Assembly (NCBI GenBank): GCA_900696515.1
Contig: CAADGK010000015.1
Location: 62,001 to 126,000, forward strand
Source of the DNA: an uncultured Nitrosospira sp.
Lineage (GTDB): Bacteria; Nitrospirota; Nitrospiria; Nitrospirales; Nitrospiraceae
Direction: 5' to 3'
DNA: 64,000 bases
The position numbers and the translations under genes were made by a program. Below, piece after piece: positions 27,122-36,003 of this stretch. Below the pieces are notes generated by a model that was not told the DNA's origin, did no database searches, and was given only the letters and a program-made list of their open reading frames with translations. Every line of letters begins with the position of its first letter. Positions within the stretch are counted from its first letter, which is position 1.

Positions 27122-29863
27122 TCAGACTCCGAGCATCATGCGGAGCTGCTGTTGGCTGTCGGTCAGCAGGGCCCGATCACGGGAGAGGCTTTGCACCCGT
27201 TCGTGATGCTCGGCAATCACGTCCGGCGGCGCTTTCGACGTGAACTCCGTGTTTTTGAGTTTCCCGCCGATTCGTTGGAGTTCCTTGTCGGTCTCGGCAA
27301 TTTCTTTTTCCAAACGCTCGATCGCTTTCTGGAGGTCAACATCCTCCGCGACCGGGATCCCGACCGAGAGGCCTTCCGCGATGAGCCGCAGCAATCTGGT
27401 TGTCGGCCAACCATGCGGCCGACTGGCGTCGATGCGACTCCGGCTCAGATGGGTCAGGTGTTGCTGCAAGTGGCCGAGGTGTTCTTGCCTGTCGGAGTCG
27501 TCGTGTCCGACATGACAGGCGATGTGTTGACCAGGCGGATAATTCAAGAGGACGCGGCCGGTCCTGACGAGGCCCACCGCCTGTTCCACCAAAGAGAAGT
27601 TCTGTTCAGCCTCCGGCGAATCCCATGCCTGATCCACGACCGGATAGGTTTGCACGACAATACTGTCACCGTGATGGGGGAGCGTCTGCCAAATCTCTTC
27701 CGTGAGGAACGGCATGAAGGGGTGGAGGAGTCGCATGGTCGTTTCCAGCGTTTCCACGAGCGTGTATCGCGTGCTTGCTCCATCCGGGTGTTCGGGAGTT
27801 TGGAGGACCGGTTTGATCAATTCCACATACCAGTCGCAGTACTCGTGCCAGATGAATTGATAGAGCGCCGTTGCGGCCCGGTCAAATCGGTAGGACTCCA
27901 ACTCCGCCGTGACGACTCGGATCGTATGGGCAAGCCGGCTCAGAATCCATCGGTCGGGGAACGTTCGTTGCGCCGGGGGAAGGGCGACGCGCGGTCCGTC
28001 GAGGTACATCAACGCAAATCGCGCGACATTCCAAATCTTATTGGCGAAATTGCGATACCCCTCGATCCGCTCTTCCGCCAATTTCACGTCACGTCCCGGC
28101 GAGGCCATCGAGGCCAAGGTAAATCGGAGCGCGTCGGTTCCAAACTCATTCATCACATGAAGGGGATCGATGACGTTCCCCTTCGACTTGCTCATTTTCT
28201 TGCCTTCGGCGTCGCGGACGAGCGCATGGATGTAGACGTCTTTGAAGGGGACCTCTCCCATGAATTTGAGTCCCATCATGATCATGCGCGCGACCCAGAA
28301 GAAGAGGATGTCGAGCCCGGTGACCAGCGTCGATGTGGGGTAATAGGTCTTGAGTTCCTGCGTGTGATCGGGCCACCCCAAGGTTGAAAATGGCCAGAGT
28401 GCGGAAGAAAACCACGTATCAAGAACATCGGGGTCTCGATAGAGATCGGTTCCGCCGCATGACGGGCAGGTCGCCGGCGCGGTCTTGGAGACGATGGGCG
28501 AGGCTCCCGACAAGACCGCTGTTCGGTTCGCGGTTCTGACCACCTGTTTGGCGTTACACGACAAACAGTACCAGGCTGGAATTTGATGGCCCCACCAGAT
28601 TTGGCGCGAGATGCACCAGTCCTTAATGTCGCGCATCCATCCGAGATAATTATTGGTCCAGCCATCCGGAATGATGCGGATACGTCCCTCTTCGACCGCG
28701 GCGATGGCGGGTTCAGCCAACGGTTTGATCTTGACGAACCACTGCGGCGAGAGAGATGGCTCGACCACGGTCTTGCAGCGGTAGCACTTTCCGATGGCCA
28801 TCTTATGGTCTTCGACCTTGGTCAGATGGCCACGCTCTTTCAGCAGCGCCTCAACTCTAGGCCTGGCCTTTGAGACGGGCAGGCCCTGCAATTGGTCAAT
28901 GACGGCGGGATCCACGCCCGCAGGGTGCATACCCGCCGCATCGAGCAGGGCGTGATGGTCGAGGATCGCGAGTCGCGGGAGCGCATGCCGTTCTCCTGCC
29001 TCGTAGTCGTTGAAGTCGTGCGCCGGGGTGATCTTGACGGCGCCGGTTCCGAATTCACGATCGACGAGGAGCGCATCTCCGACGATGGGAATCGTCCGAT
29101 TCGTGAGGGGGAGGCTGACTTGTTTGCCGATGAGATGCTTCAACCGTTCATCGTCCGGGTGGACCGCGACGGCGGTATCACCGAGCAGCGTTTCGGGTCT
29201 GGTCGTGGCGACCGTGAGACGAATGGTTGGATTCTCCGCGAGCGGGTAATCGATGGAATACAGCTTCCCCTTCGTATCTTCGTGTTCGACTTCAATATCC
29301 GACAAGGCGGTGAGGCAGCGGGGACACCAGTTGATCAGTCGCTCGCCGCGATAGATCAGGCCGTCCTCGTGGAGCCGGACAAACACCTCGAGCACAGCCT
29401 TCGACAATCCTTCGTCCATCGTAAACCGGAGGCGGTCCCAGTCGCAGGATTCACCGAGCTGTTTCTGTTGGCTGACGATGGTGTTGCCCGACGTCGCTTT
29501 CCATTGCCAGACGCGCTCGATGAACTGCTCACGTCCGAGCGCTTCTCGGGAAAGTCCTTCGGCCATCAGCTGCTTCTCGACGACATTCTGCGTGGCGATT
29601 CCGGCATGGTCGGTTCCAGGGAGCCACAGCGTGTTCCGTCCCTGCATGCGGCGCCAGCGGATCAAGATGTCTTGCAGGGAATGGTTCAGGGCGTGGCCGA
29701 CATGGAGCGATCCCGTGACATTCGGCGGGGGGATGACAATGCAATAGGGTTGTCCGGACCGCTGCGGCGAGGCGTGGAAATAGCCGCGCGCAAGCCATTC
29801 GTGCGACCATCGCGTTTCGACGGCTTTCGGATCGTAGGTTTTTTCGAGCTGAGATGCAGCCAT
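27122..29863 (-). CDS. valS: Valine--tRNA ligase
   Basis: This encodes 913 residues, full length. ValRS charges tRNA-Val. Class I motifs are clear: PPPNVTGSLHVGHAL (HIGH type, about residue 45) and KMSKSKGNVIDP (KMSKS, about residue 555), with the CP1 editing insert between them. The C-terminal coiled coil (LEKEIAETDKELQRI) is present. It is the first gene of the minus-strand series valS-nadC-birA-coaX. Confidence 0.98.
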   Translation of the reverse strand: MAASQLEKTYDPKAVETRWSHEWLARGYFHASPQRSGQPYCIVIPPPNVTGSLHVGHALNHSLQDILIRWRRMQGRNTLWLPGTDHAGIATQNVVEKQLMAEGLSREALGREQFIERVWQWKATSGNTIVSQQKQLGESCDWDRLRFTMDEGLSKAVLEVFVRLHEDGLIYRGERLINWCPRCLTALSDIEVEHEDTKGKLYSIDYPLAENPTIRLTVATTRPETLLGDTAVAVHPDDERLKHLIGKQVSLPLTNRTIPIVGDALLVDREFGTGAVKITPAHDFNDYEAGERHALPRLAILDHHALLDAAGMHPAGVDPAVIDQLQGLPVSKARPRVEALLKERGHLTKVEDHKMAIGKCYRCKTVVEPSLSPQWFVKIKPLAEPAIAAVEEGRIRIIPDGWTNNYLGWMRDIKDWCISRQIWWGHQIPAWYCLSCNAKQVVRTANRTAVLSGASPIVSKTAPATCPSCGGTDLYRDPDVLDTWFSSALWPFSTLGWPDHTQELKTYYPTSTLVTGLDILFFWVARMIMMGLKFMGEVPFKDVYIHALVRDAEGKKMSKSKGNVIDPLHVMNEFGTDALRFTLASMASPGRDVKLAEERIEGYRNFANKIWNVARFALMYLDGPRVALPPAQRTFPDRWILSRLAHTIRVVTAELESYRFDRAATALYQFIWHEYCDWYVELIKPVLQTPEHPDGASTRYTLVETLETTMRLLHPFMPFLTEEIWQTLPHHGDSIVVQTYPVVDQAWDSPEAEQNFSLVEQAVGLVRTGRVLLNYPPGQHIACHVGHDDSDRQEHLGHLQQHLTHLSRSRIDASRPHGWPTTRLLRLIAEGLSVGIPVAEDVDLQKAIERLEKEIAETDKELQRIGGKLKNTEFTSKAPPDVIAEHHERVQSLSRDRALLTDSQQQLRMMLGV

Positions 29864-30007
29864 AGGTGTTCAGTCCGAATGTGCGGGCGGCATCTTAGCA
29901 TGTCTGCGCGGCGGAGAACATGGTGTGAGTCTCGGCTTGTAGCCCGAGGTGGCATATGCTATACAGTCGCGCACCCAAGTGATCACCACTTTATTGTAGG
30001 GAGGACC

Positions 30008-30121
30008 ATGGCACGAGGTCGTGAAAAGGATCGAAAAACGCGAAAGAAGCACCGGAAGAATGTGAAGCGGGTGAAGGCGTTGGCCAAGGCTCGCCGAGGA
30101 AAGAAGGGGAAGAAAAGTTAG
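30008..30121 (+). CDS. 37-residue strongly basic peptide
   Basis: ATG 30008 is preceded by AGGGAGG and opens a 37-codon frame ending in TAG. Twenty of the 37 residues are Lys or Arg (MARGREKDRKTRKKHRKN, ending RRGKKGKKS), with no acidic residues after residue 8. That composition suggests RNA, ribosome or DNA binding. It does not match the short ribosomal protein bTHX that I know. Its stop overlaps the convergent response-regulator stop by three bases. The function is unknown; its coding nature is inferred from composition, the ribosome-binding site and the tight packing. Confidence 0.65.
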   Translation: MARGREKDRKTRKKHRKNVKRVKALAKARRGKKGKKS

Positions 30122-31254
30122 GTTTTCGCGGAGCCGGGAGTCTCTTCGGTCTCGATCAGTCGTTTGATTTCCGATTTGATCTGCTGCTCAGCGACATCAG
30201 GGACGATGCGTTGAACGGCCTGTTCGACGGCGGGGCCGACCGTCGTTTTGACGACGCCATCGACAAGGAGTGGCGTTTGCTTCACCACTTCCTCGTGAAC
30301 CGCATCGGTGACCTGCTGGGTGATCGTTCCTACCTGTTCCCGCACGACGGCGGGTAAGTCCTGCCGAATAACGGATTGGATCTGCTCTCGGACCAACTCG
30401 CTCAGAGGCTCAGCAAACGGAGGTTTCAGGAGATCTGAAACGGCTTGTTGAATGAGCGGCTGGCTCGCTGAGAGTTCTTTCCTGATCAGCGACGGGACTG
30501 CTTCAGCGACAAGCGGTCGAATGATCGATACGAGGTATTCCTGAGACAGGATGCTTCCCAATTGGCCCTGGATCTCCTTCTGAACGAGCGGCCGAATCTG
30601 TGTTTCCCATTGTTCTTGCAGTATCTTCTGTACTGACACACCCAGACTCTGCTCACTCCGGGTGGTCATGGCCTGTACGAGTTGGTCAATGAGGCTCCTC
30701 ACGGCATCGTCGGACGCCGTGGGGGTGATCGGTGCGGTCATGGGGGCACTGACAGGCTGGTTCATGGGCTCCTCCAAACCGGTGAGAACGGACACATGGT
30801 CGGTTTCGTCATCCTCGGGCTCGGATCCGGTCGAGGTCGGCGGCCAGACGCGCCGTTTCAGGCCCGTGCTATTTCCGGAACTCATCTGTCTTTCTTGAAG
30901 CGATTTCAGCACCGTGAGCAGCTCTTCCGTTTGGAACGGTTTCTTCAGGAACGCTTTGACGCCCAATGTGCGGAGATGGTTCTCGTCGGGGTGATCGGCC
31001 GGATTGACCAAGGAGATGAGCGCGGTTTCGGCGAGCGCGTCCAGTTTGCTGATCTCCTTACAAAACCCGGAAAAGGTCATGTTGTCCAGCTGGTAGTCGG
31101 CGATGATCAGGGATGGGGCGCTCCGTCGAGCGGCCTCAAGTGCAGCCGGGCCGTCTTGAAACCCACGAACCTCAAACCCTTCCGGAGAGGAGATTTGTTC
31201 GACCAGTCGTCTGACGGCGGGGCTGCTATCGACAATAAAAATCGGCGAAGCCAT
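30118..31254 (-). CDS. Response regulator with long helical C-terminal region
   Basis: This encodes 378 residues. The receiver domain (residues 1-120) has acidic residues near D9, the phospho-acceptor D53 in IIADYQLD, and the conserved lysine in FLKKPF. The remaining 250 residues have no DNA-binding or enzymatic output domain that I recognise. They consist of repeated amphipathic units (PLVQKEIQ, PLVAEAVPSLIRKEL, VVREQVGTI, VVKQTPLLVDGVVKTTV) that probably form long helices. The ATG at 31254 has GGAG nine bases upstream; the longer frame uses a TTG. No histidine kinase is adjacent. Confidence 0.82.
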   Translation of the reverse strand: MASPIFIVDSSPAVRRLVEQISSPEGFEVRGFQDGPAALEAARRSAPSLIIADYQLDNMTFSGFCKEISKLDALAETALISLVNPADHPDENHLRTLGVKAFLKKPFQTEELLTVLKSLQERQMSSGNSTGLKRRVWPPTSTGSEPEDDETDHVSVLTGLEEPMNQPVSAPMTAPITPTASDDAVRSLIDQLVQAMTTRSEQSLGVSVQKILQEQWETQIRPLVQKEIQGQLGSILSQEYLVSIIRPLVAEAVPSLIRKELSASQPLIQQAVSDLLKPPFAEPLSELVREQIQSVIRQDLPAVVREQVGTITQQVTDAVHEEVVKQTPLLVDGVVKTTVGPAVEQAVQRIVPDVAEQQIKSEIKRLIETEETPGSAKT

Positions 31255-31398
31255 GGAACGCGCTCCATCGTTTTGGGGTTTCTTCGAAGCTAACAAGGGG
31301 GGTATGCTTTGTCAAGAAAACCGGCAATAGATGGGTGAGTCGACGATATCGTGCGGTATGCGATGCTGTGGACCACGTAGACGTAGGGGAGTTGCGCG

Positions 31399-32121
31399 AT
31401 GAGTGCGTCAATACGAGTCGTATTTTTCGATGCAGCCGACACCCTTTTTCATGTGCATGGGTCGGTCGGTGAGATCTATCTTCGGCATGCAATCGAGTTC
31501 GGATTCGTACGGAAACCGGACTCGTTGGCGGCGATCAAACAGGCGTTCAGCCGGGCGTTCCGAGAAGCTCCGCCGCCGGTGTTCGTCACGATGGACCCGG
31601 CGCGGCTCAAGCAGAGCGAACGCTTATGGTGGTTCGATATCGTTCACAACGTGTTTTATCGCGTCGGCATGTTTGAGCGGTTCGACGAGTTTTTCGACCA
31701 TGTGTTTCGTATCTTTGAGGATCATGGATCCTGGCGGTTATTTCCTGAAACGGTCCCGACGTTGACTCGGCTGAAGGCCCAGGGGTTGGAGTTGGGGATT
31801 ATCTCGAATTTTGATTCCAGACTCTTCGGTGTGTTGCGGGGACTCGGCCTCGCGGAGGCCTTCGATACCGTCACGATCTCAAGTATGGCCCAAGCGGCGA
31901 AACCGGCTCCACAGATTTTTCACAGTGCCCTGGAAAAACATGCCGTGGATCCGGAGGAAGCGCTGCATGTCGGTGACAGTCTGCGAGAGGATGTAGAGGG
32001 TGGCAGGAAGGCCGGACTGCACGTCGCCTTGATAGACCGCGAGGGCAGAGAACAAACGGGTGACGTTCCACGTATCAAGAGCCTGGACGAGGTGTTTCCC
32101 TTGCTAGGTCGGATCAAGTAG
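31399..32121 (+). CDS. HAD-superfamily hydrolase (HDHD3-like)
   Basis: This encodes 240 residues. Motif I is FFDAADTLF (Asp nucleophile at about residue 11), motif II is in GIISNFDSRL, the lysine lies in AAKPAPQIFHSALEK, and the acidic motif is in LHVGDSLREDVEGGRKAG. This gene order and cap size resemble the HDHD3 group of phosphatase-like HAD proteins, whose substrates are mostly unknown. A GGGGAG sequence nine bases upstream supports ATG 31399. It is convergent with the sirtuin gene and overlaps it by 18 bases. Confidence 0.85.
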   Translation: MSASIRVVFFDAADTLFHVHGSVGEIYLRHAIEFGFVRKPDSLAAIKQAFSRAFREAPPPVFVTMDPARLKQSERLWWFDIVHNVFYRVGMFERFDEFFDHVFRIFEDHGSWRLFPETVPTLTRLKAQGLELGIISNFDSRLFGVLRGLGLAEAFDTVTISSMAQAAKPAPQIFHSALEKHAVDPEEALHVGDSLREDVEGGRKAGLHVALIDREGREQTGDVPRIKSLDEVFPLLGRIK

Positions 32122-32838
32122 GAGCGGGACCAGATCTTTGGCACGACCTTGCAGCGAAACATCGACCAACGAGGACTGCGGTGTGGAATCGAGATTGATT
32201 TCAACGACGAAGGCTCCGGCTTCCTTGGCGAGAGTGGCGAAACCGGCGGCGGGATAGACGACGCCGGACGTGCCGATGACGAGTAGAAGGTCGCAGTTTC
32301 TCAGGACCGTGGAGCATTGCTGAAGATCCGCCGCAAGCAGGGACTCTCCGAACCAGACGATATGCGGACGGAGCAGCGCCCTGCACTGGGGGCAAAACGG
32401 CAAGATGGAAATCGGGACGTCACGGTTCTCGCTCACCGCGTGGCAGCCGGTGCAACGGACTTTCCAGATATTGCCGTGAATCTCCGAGAGCTTCCGTGAG
32501 CCGGCGTCTCGATGTAATCCATCGACGTTTTGTGTCACCAGCCAGAAGGTTGGAGCACGACGTTCCAATTCGACAATCGCGAGGTGGGCCGCATTCGGCT
32601 GTTTCGTCGCGATCAGCTCGCGCCGCCAGTTATACCATGCCCAGACCAATCGTGGATCGCGTTCAAAGGCTTCCGGAGTCGCCAGGTCTTCCGCCCGAAA
32701 ATTCCGCCACAAACCATCCGCGCCGCGAAAGGTCGGCACCCCACTGTCGGCAGAAATCCCGGCACCAGTCAGCACTGTGATATTCCGGGCGGCGGCGAGG
32801 CGTTGTCTCACAAGTTCGAGATTGGAACCAGGTGCCAT
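32104..32838 (-). CDS. cobB: NAD-dependent protein deacylase, sirtuin (CobB type)
   Basis: This encodes 244 residues. Sirtuins remove acyl groups from lysines using NAD. The motifs are TGAGISADSGVPTFRG (about residues 24-39), TQNVDGLH and the zinc-binding CTGC and CPQC pairs. The WYNWRREL segment has the Y-x2-R pattern that marks succinyl/malonyl-preferring class III sirtuins such as E. coli CobB and SIRT5. The ATG at 32838 has GGAG about 12 bases upstream and gives the usual family length; in-frame starts at 32886 and 32985 would intrude on the divergent panE promoter region. Confidence 0.9.
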   Translation of the reverse strand: MAPGSNLELVRQRLAAARNITVLTGAGISADSGVPTFRGADGLWRNFRAEDLATPEAFERDPRLVWAWYNWRRELIATKQPNAAHLAIVELERRAPTFWLVTQNVDGLHRDAGSRKLSEIHGNIWKVRCTGCHAVSENRDVPISILPFCPQCRALLRPHIVWFGESLLAADLQQCSTVLRNCDLLLVIGTSGVVYPAAGFATLAKEAGAFVVEINLDSTPQSSLVDVSLQGRAKDLVPLLLDPT

Positions 32839-32930
32839 GCGCGGTCCGGTCTCCTCAGGGCGGGCTGCGTCGTCGTACAGCCGCATGCTATAGTACGTTC
32901 CGTTTTGTTCGCAACCAGAGGGATGGAGGC

Positions 32931-34277
32931 ATGAAACAGATATTGATGGTCGGTGCCGGATCGGTCGGTGGATTTTTCGGGGCACGATTGGCCAGAACGA
33001 ATCCGGACGTGTCGTTCTTATTGCGGCCCAAGACGCTGGCAGCCGTGAAACGAAGCGGGTTGACGATCCGCAGTGCCGACGGAACCTTTACAGTGAGGCC
33101 ACAGGCCGCCGCGGATGTACGAGCGCTTCCTCGGCCGGATCTCATCGTGCTCGCCGTGAAGGCCTATGACTTGGATGAGGTGTTGAATCAGATCGAGCCG
33201 GTGCTCACGGATCAGACGGTGATTCTCACGCTCCAGAACGGGATCGACACCGAAGATCGGCTCTTGGCGCGACTCCAACGTGATTGCGTCGTCGGTGGTG
33301 TGGCCTACATCTACTCGAAAATCGCCGAGCCGGGCGTGATTGATCACTACAAGAAAGGCGCGGTCGCGATCGGGGAATTGATGGGCTATGAGAGCGACCG
33401 CCTGCTCAAGATTCGAGACGTGTTTGCGTCGGCCAATATTCCCTGCCATCTGTCCAAAGATATTCGCCGGAGTAAGTGGGAGAAGATGTGTTGGAACTGT
33501 GTCTTCAACCCGATCACCGTGCTCATCGATGACCATGTGGCCAGGGCGCTCGACCATCCGGAAATGACGGGCGTGATCAGGCAGATCGTCGGTGAAGCGG
33601 CGGCGATTTCAGCGGCGATGAAGGTCCCGTTGCCGCTGGATATGCCGGAGCGAGTCGTGAAAGCGACGCAGGAAATCCGCGATATTCATACGTCGATGTA
33701 TGACGATTGGAAGGCGGGACGACGAACCGAGATCGACTATCTCAACGGGTTCATCGTTCAGAAGGGGCGCGAGCTTGGGATTCCCACTCCCGTGAACGAA
33801 GCCCTGACGGCGATGATCAAGACACTCACAGAGACGGAACCGACCGGTCCTGGTCGAATTCGGATCGACGGGGCCGTGGTCCAACCGGTCTCCTTCGATC
33901 GTGCCGCCCTTGCGGTGCTGCCAGCAGAGCATCAGCTTGATATTTCCACCCTCATGCCTGGCATGCAGGGGCTGGGGATTCGGTTGAAGGGTCTTCTGGA
34001 TATTCCGGCACTGGCAATCGATGCCGATCATGTCGCCGTCCATGCGTTGGATGGAAAATACTCGGCCTGTCTGACGTTGCAACAGGCAAAAGAGTTTGGG
34101 GTGCTCATCTACGAACTGAATGGAGCTGCCTTACCCGAGGCAAAAGGCGGGCCCTTCCGGCTGGTAACTCCGGGATTGGGAGATTTGTGCGCCAACGTCA
34201 AGGGAGTCGCACGGATTGAGATCACGAAGGGGCCGGGGAGAGACACGAGGCAAACGACTTGTCCTCCGACTTCATGA
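32931..34277 (+). CDS. Ketopantoate reductase family protein fused to a molybdopterin-binding-fold domain
   Basis: This encodes 448 residues; PanE is usually about 300. Residues 1-300 show the 2-dehydropantoate 2-reductase fold: Rossmann motif MVGAGSVGGFFGARLA, VLAVKAYDLDEVL, TLQNGI, and the catalytic-lysine region SKWEKMCWNCVFNP. The C-terminal 140 residues resemble the oxidoreductase molybdopterin-binding (sulfite-oxidase) fold: VRIKLKG-like LGIRLKGLL, DGKYSACLTLQQA, LIYELNGAALPEAKGGPFRLV, CANVKGVARIEI. The usual cofactor-ligating Cys region is absent. GGAGG supports ATG 32931. The stop overlaps the next start (ATGA). Whether it acts in pantothenate synthesis is not clear. Confidence 0.82.
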   Translation: MKQILMVGAGSVGGFFGARLARTNPDVSFLLRPKTLAAVKRSGLTIRSADGTFTVRPQAAADVRALPRPDLIVLAVKAYDLDEVLNQIEPVLTDQTVILTLQNGIDTEDRLLARLQRDCVVGGVAYIYSKIAEPGVIDHYKKGAVAIGELMGYESDRLLKIRDVFASANIPCHLSKDIRRSKWEKMCWNCVFNPITVLIDDHVARALDHPEMTGVIRQIVGEAAAISAAMKVPLPLDMPERVVKATQEIRDIHTSMYDDWKAGRRTEIDYLNGFIVQKGRELGIPTPVNEALTAMIKTLTETEPTGPGRIRIDGAVVQPVSFDRAALAVLPAEHQLDISTLMPGMQGLGIRLKGLLDIPALAIDADHVAVHALDGKYSACLTLQQAKEFGVLIYELNGAALPEAKGGPFRLVTPGLGDLCANVKGVARIEITKGPGRDTRQTTCPPTS

Positions 34278-35044
34278 GCTGGATGAAGGAAATGGCCCGC
34301 ATCGTGGCACTTGGCGCCAGCAATCTCACTCGGGGATTCCACACCATTGTCTCGACCGCGCGATCAGTGTGGGGACCGGAGGTTGAAATACTTGCGGCGC
34401 TTGGTCATGGGCGGTCGTATGGCTCGCCGAGCCGATTTCTGTTCCGCACGCTGCCCGGTATTCTCAAGTCAGGTCTCTGGACGGAATTGGCGCGGCGTCC
34501 TCAGATGATGACCCGGGCGCTGGTCACCGATGTTGGAAATGACATTCTCTATGGCTTCTCTGTCGAACGAACGTTGGGCTGGGTCGAGGAGGTCCTCCGT
34601 CGTCTGACTCCCATGACACAGGATATCGTGCTCACGGGGTTGCCGCTTGCCGCGGTCTATCGGCTCTCACGCATCAAGTTTCTGGCGTTCCGTTCGATGC
34701 TCGTGCCGTCTTGTCGGCTTACGATCAGCCAAGTCATTGACCGAGCCGAAGGCGTACACGAAGGATTGGTCAAGTTGTCTTCAGCATATGGTACGAAGTT
34801 TCTCCAACTTGATCCTGCCTGGTATGGGTTCGATCCCATCCATGTGCGGCCTTCGTGCTGGCGCACGGCCTGGCAGGAGATTCTGGGAGAACGGGTTCCG
34901 AGATCGCGTGGAACTCGATCAATGCTGGAGTCGGCTCGGTTATACCTGATGCATCCTGAGCGTCGCTCGATCTTTGGGATCGAACAGGTGACACCGCAGT
35001 CCGGTGTCGCACTTCGATCCGGCGGACAGGTCTGGTTGTATTGA
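34274..35044 (+). CDS. SGNH/GDSL-like hydrolase family protein
   Basis: This encodes 256 residues. Block-like motifs of the SGNH family appear in order: ALGASNLTRG near residue 15 (nucleophile block, with Ser in place of the GDS pattern), LGHGRSYG, VTDVGNDILYG (block III Gly-x-Asn-Asp) and DPIHVRP (block V Asp-x2-His). No signal peptide is apparent. The ATG at 34274 overlaps the preceding stop as ATGA, so it is translationally coupled to the ketopantoate-reductase fusion. The substrate is unknown, and because block I is atypical, loss of hydrolase activity is possible. Confidence 0.6.
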   Translation: MSWMKEMARIVALGASNLTRGFHTIVSTARSVWGPEVEILAALGHGRSYGSPSRFLFRTLPGILKSGLWTELARRPQMMTRALVTDVGNDILYGFSVERTLGWVEEVLRRLTPMTQDIVLTGLPLAAVYRLSRIKFLAFRSMLVPSCRLTISQVIDRAEGVHEGLVKLSSAYGTKFLQLDPAWYGFDPIHVRPSCWRTAWQEILGERVPRSRGTRSMLESARLYLMHPERRSIFGIEQVTPQSGVALRSGGQVWLY

Positions 35045-35112
35045 TTGCTTCTCCTGTCATCACCCGACAGGCGACTGTTGTGTGGTCAGGCGTGATCGCA
35101 GAGGAGGATGAA

Positions 35113-35460
35113 TTGACTGAGCCAACGTTTCACTATTCGATCTTCATCAAACGAGCCGTCACGGGCCTCATTCTTGGAGGACTTGCCGGCGCAGTCCAAC
35201 TCTGGTTGTTTAAACGCGACCTCATGCATCTCTGGGCATCCATTTCGGCTGGTGTCGTCTATATGGTCGCCTGGGTCACCTTCACCGATTGGCTTAAGCT
35301 TGCCGGCGGCAAGATTATTCTTGGCGGGGTCTCAGGATTGCTGGCAGCCATCGTGTGGTGGTCCATCGCGGTTCCTGCTGACAATGCCTTCATCCAAGCC
35401 GCAGTGGCAGGCACCTGTTTTGGGGCGGCCTTTGCGTGGTCGGATCAACGAAGGACGTAA
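35113..35460 (+). CDS. Small integral membrane protein
   Basis: This encodes 115 residues with four predicted transmembrane helices (around residues 14-28, 33-52, 60-80 and 90-110) and few charged residues between them. The TTG at 35113 is taken as the start because AGGAGG lies five bases upstream and the encoded chain then begins just before the first helix; the frame is also open upstream. I do not recognise the family. It is 68 bases after the SGNH-like gene on the same strand and may belong to that operon. Confidence 0.6.
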   Translation: MTEPTFHYSIFIKRAVTGLILGGLAGAVQLWLFKRDLMHLWASISAGVVYMVAWVTFTDWLKLAGGKIILGGVSGLLAAIVWWSIAVPADNAFIQAAVAGTCFGAAFAWSDQRRT

Positions 35461-35525
35461 CCGTGCGTTGCATCATCAGGTGTCTTTCCATGACCATTCA
35501 GATGAGTAGCCGTCCTGCATCAAGC

Positions 35526-35554
35526 TTGCACCTAATCGTCGGCTGGAGTATGTT
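35526..35554 (+). promoter_or_regulatory. Candidate promoter of the first 97-residue gene
   Basis: TTGCAC (35526-35531) and TATGTT (35549-35554) are separated by 17 bases. The ATG at 35561 begins six bases after the -10 hexamer, so the transcript would start at or near the ATG and be leaderless. The paralogue at 37291 has the same geometry. Confidence 0.5.
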
Positions 35555-35560
35555 GCGCCT

Positions 35561-35854
35561 ATGATTCGGACTCCCAAGCTGACGCATCGCTTTTTTCCTG
35601 CGGGGGCGGCCACGGCGGTCCTGGTTGGCTTCGTCTGTCTCTGTGTGGTCTTCCAAATGCTTGGAGCACCAGTCACCTTGCTTGGGCTCCTGACGTCGGA
35701 TACGCCGGTGGAGTCGCTTTCTGAAGACTTCTCCATTCCTCCTAGTACACCGGAACCGGGTCGTCCGAACCGGTCTCGTTTCACCGGGGAGACTCAATCC
35801 CTCCCGTATGTTCTCGTCTTATCGACCGCAGTCTTTCATCCTCCTCAAATGTAG
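35561..35854 (+). CDS. 97-residue membrane/exported protein, first paralogue
   Basis: This encodes 97 residues and is a paralogue of the protein at 37291-37584. The shared core is CLCVVFQMLG-x-PVTLL-x-LL (hydrophobic, about residues 26-45), then S-D-x-P-x-E-S-x-SEDFSI, and a C-terminal half with LP(Y/I)... STA(V/I)F(H/R)PP near the end. A basic N-terminus followed by the hydrophobic core suggests a membrane anchor or an unusual signal sequence. No known domain is recognised. No Shine-Dalgarno is present and the promoter-like sequence lies next to the ATG, consistent with leaderless translation. Confidence 0.72.
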   Translation: MIRTPKLTHRFFPAGAATAVLVGFVCLCVVFQMLGAPVTLLGLLTSDTPVESLSEDFSIPPSTPEPGRPNRSRFTGETQSLPYVLVLSTAVFHPPQM

Positions 35855-36003
35855 TCCTCGTTCGTATTCTATTCTGTCGTTGTACGCGAGCTGCTGAGTG
35901 GTTCACTCGTGGCTGTTCCGTGTCTCGTGATGCCGCGTGAACGATTCGGCGATCTCGAAATATCTTGCGAGCTTGCAGTAAGAGCAGGAGTGAAGGAGGG
36001 AAG

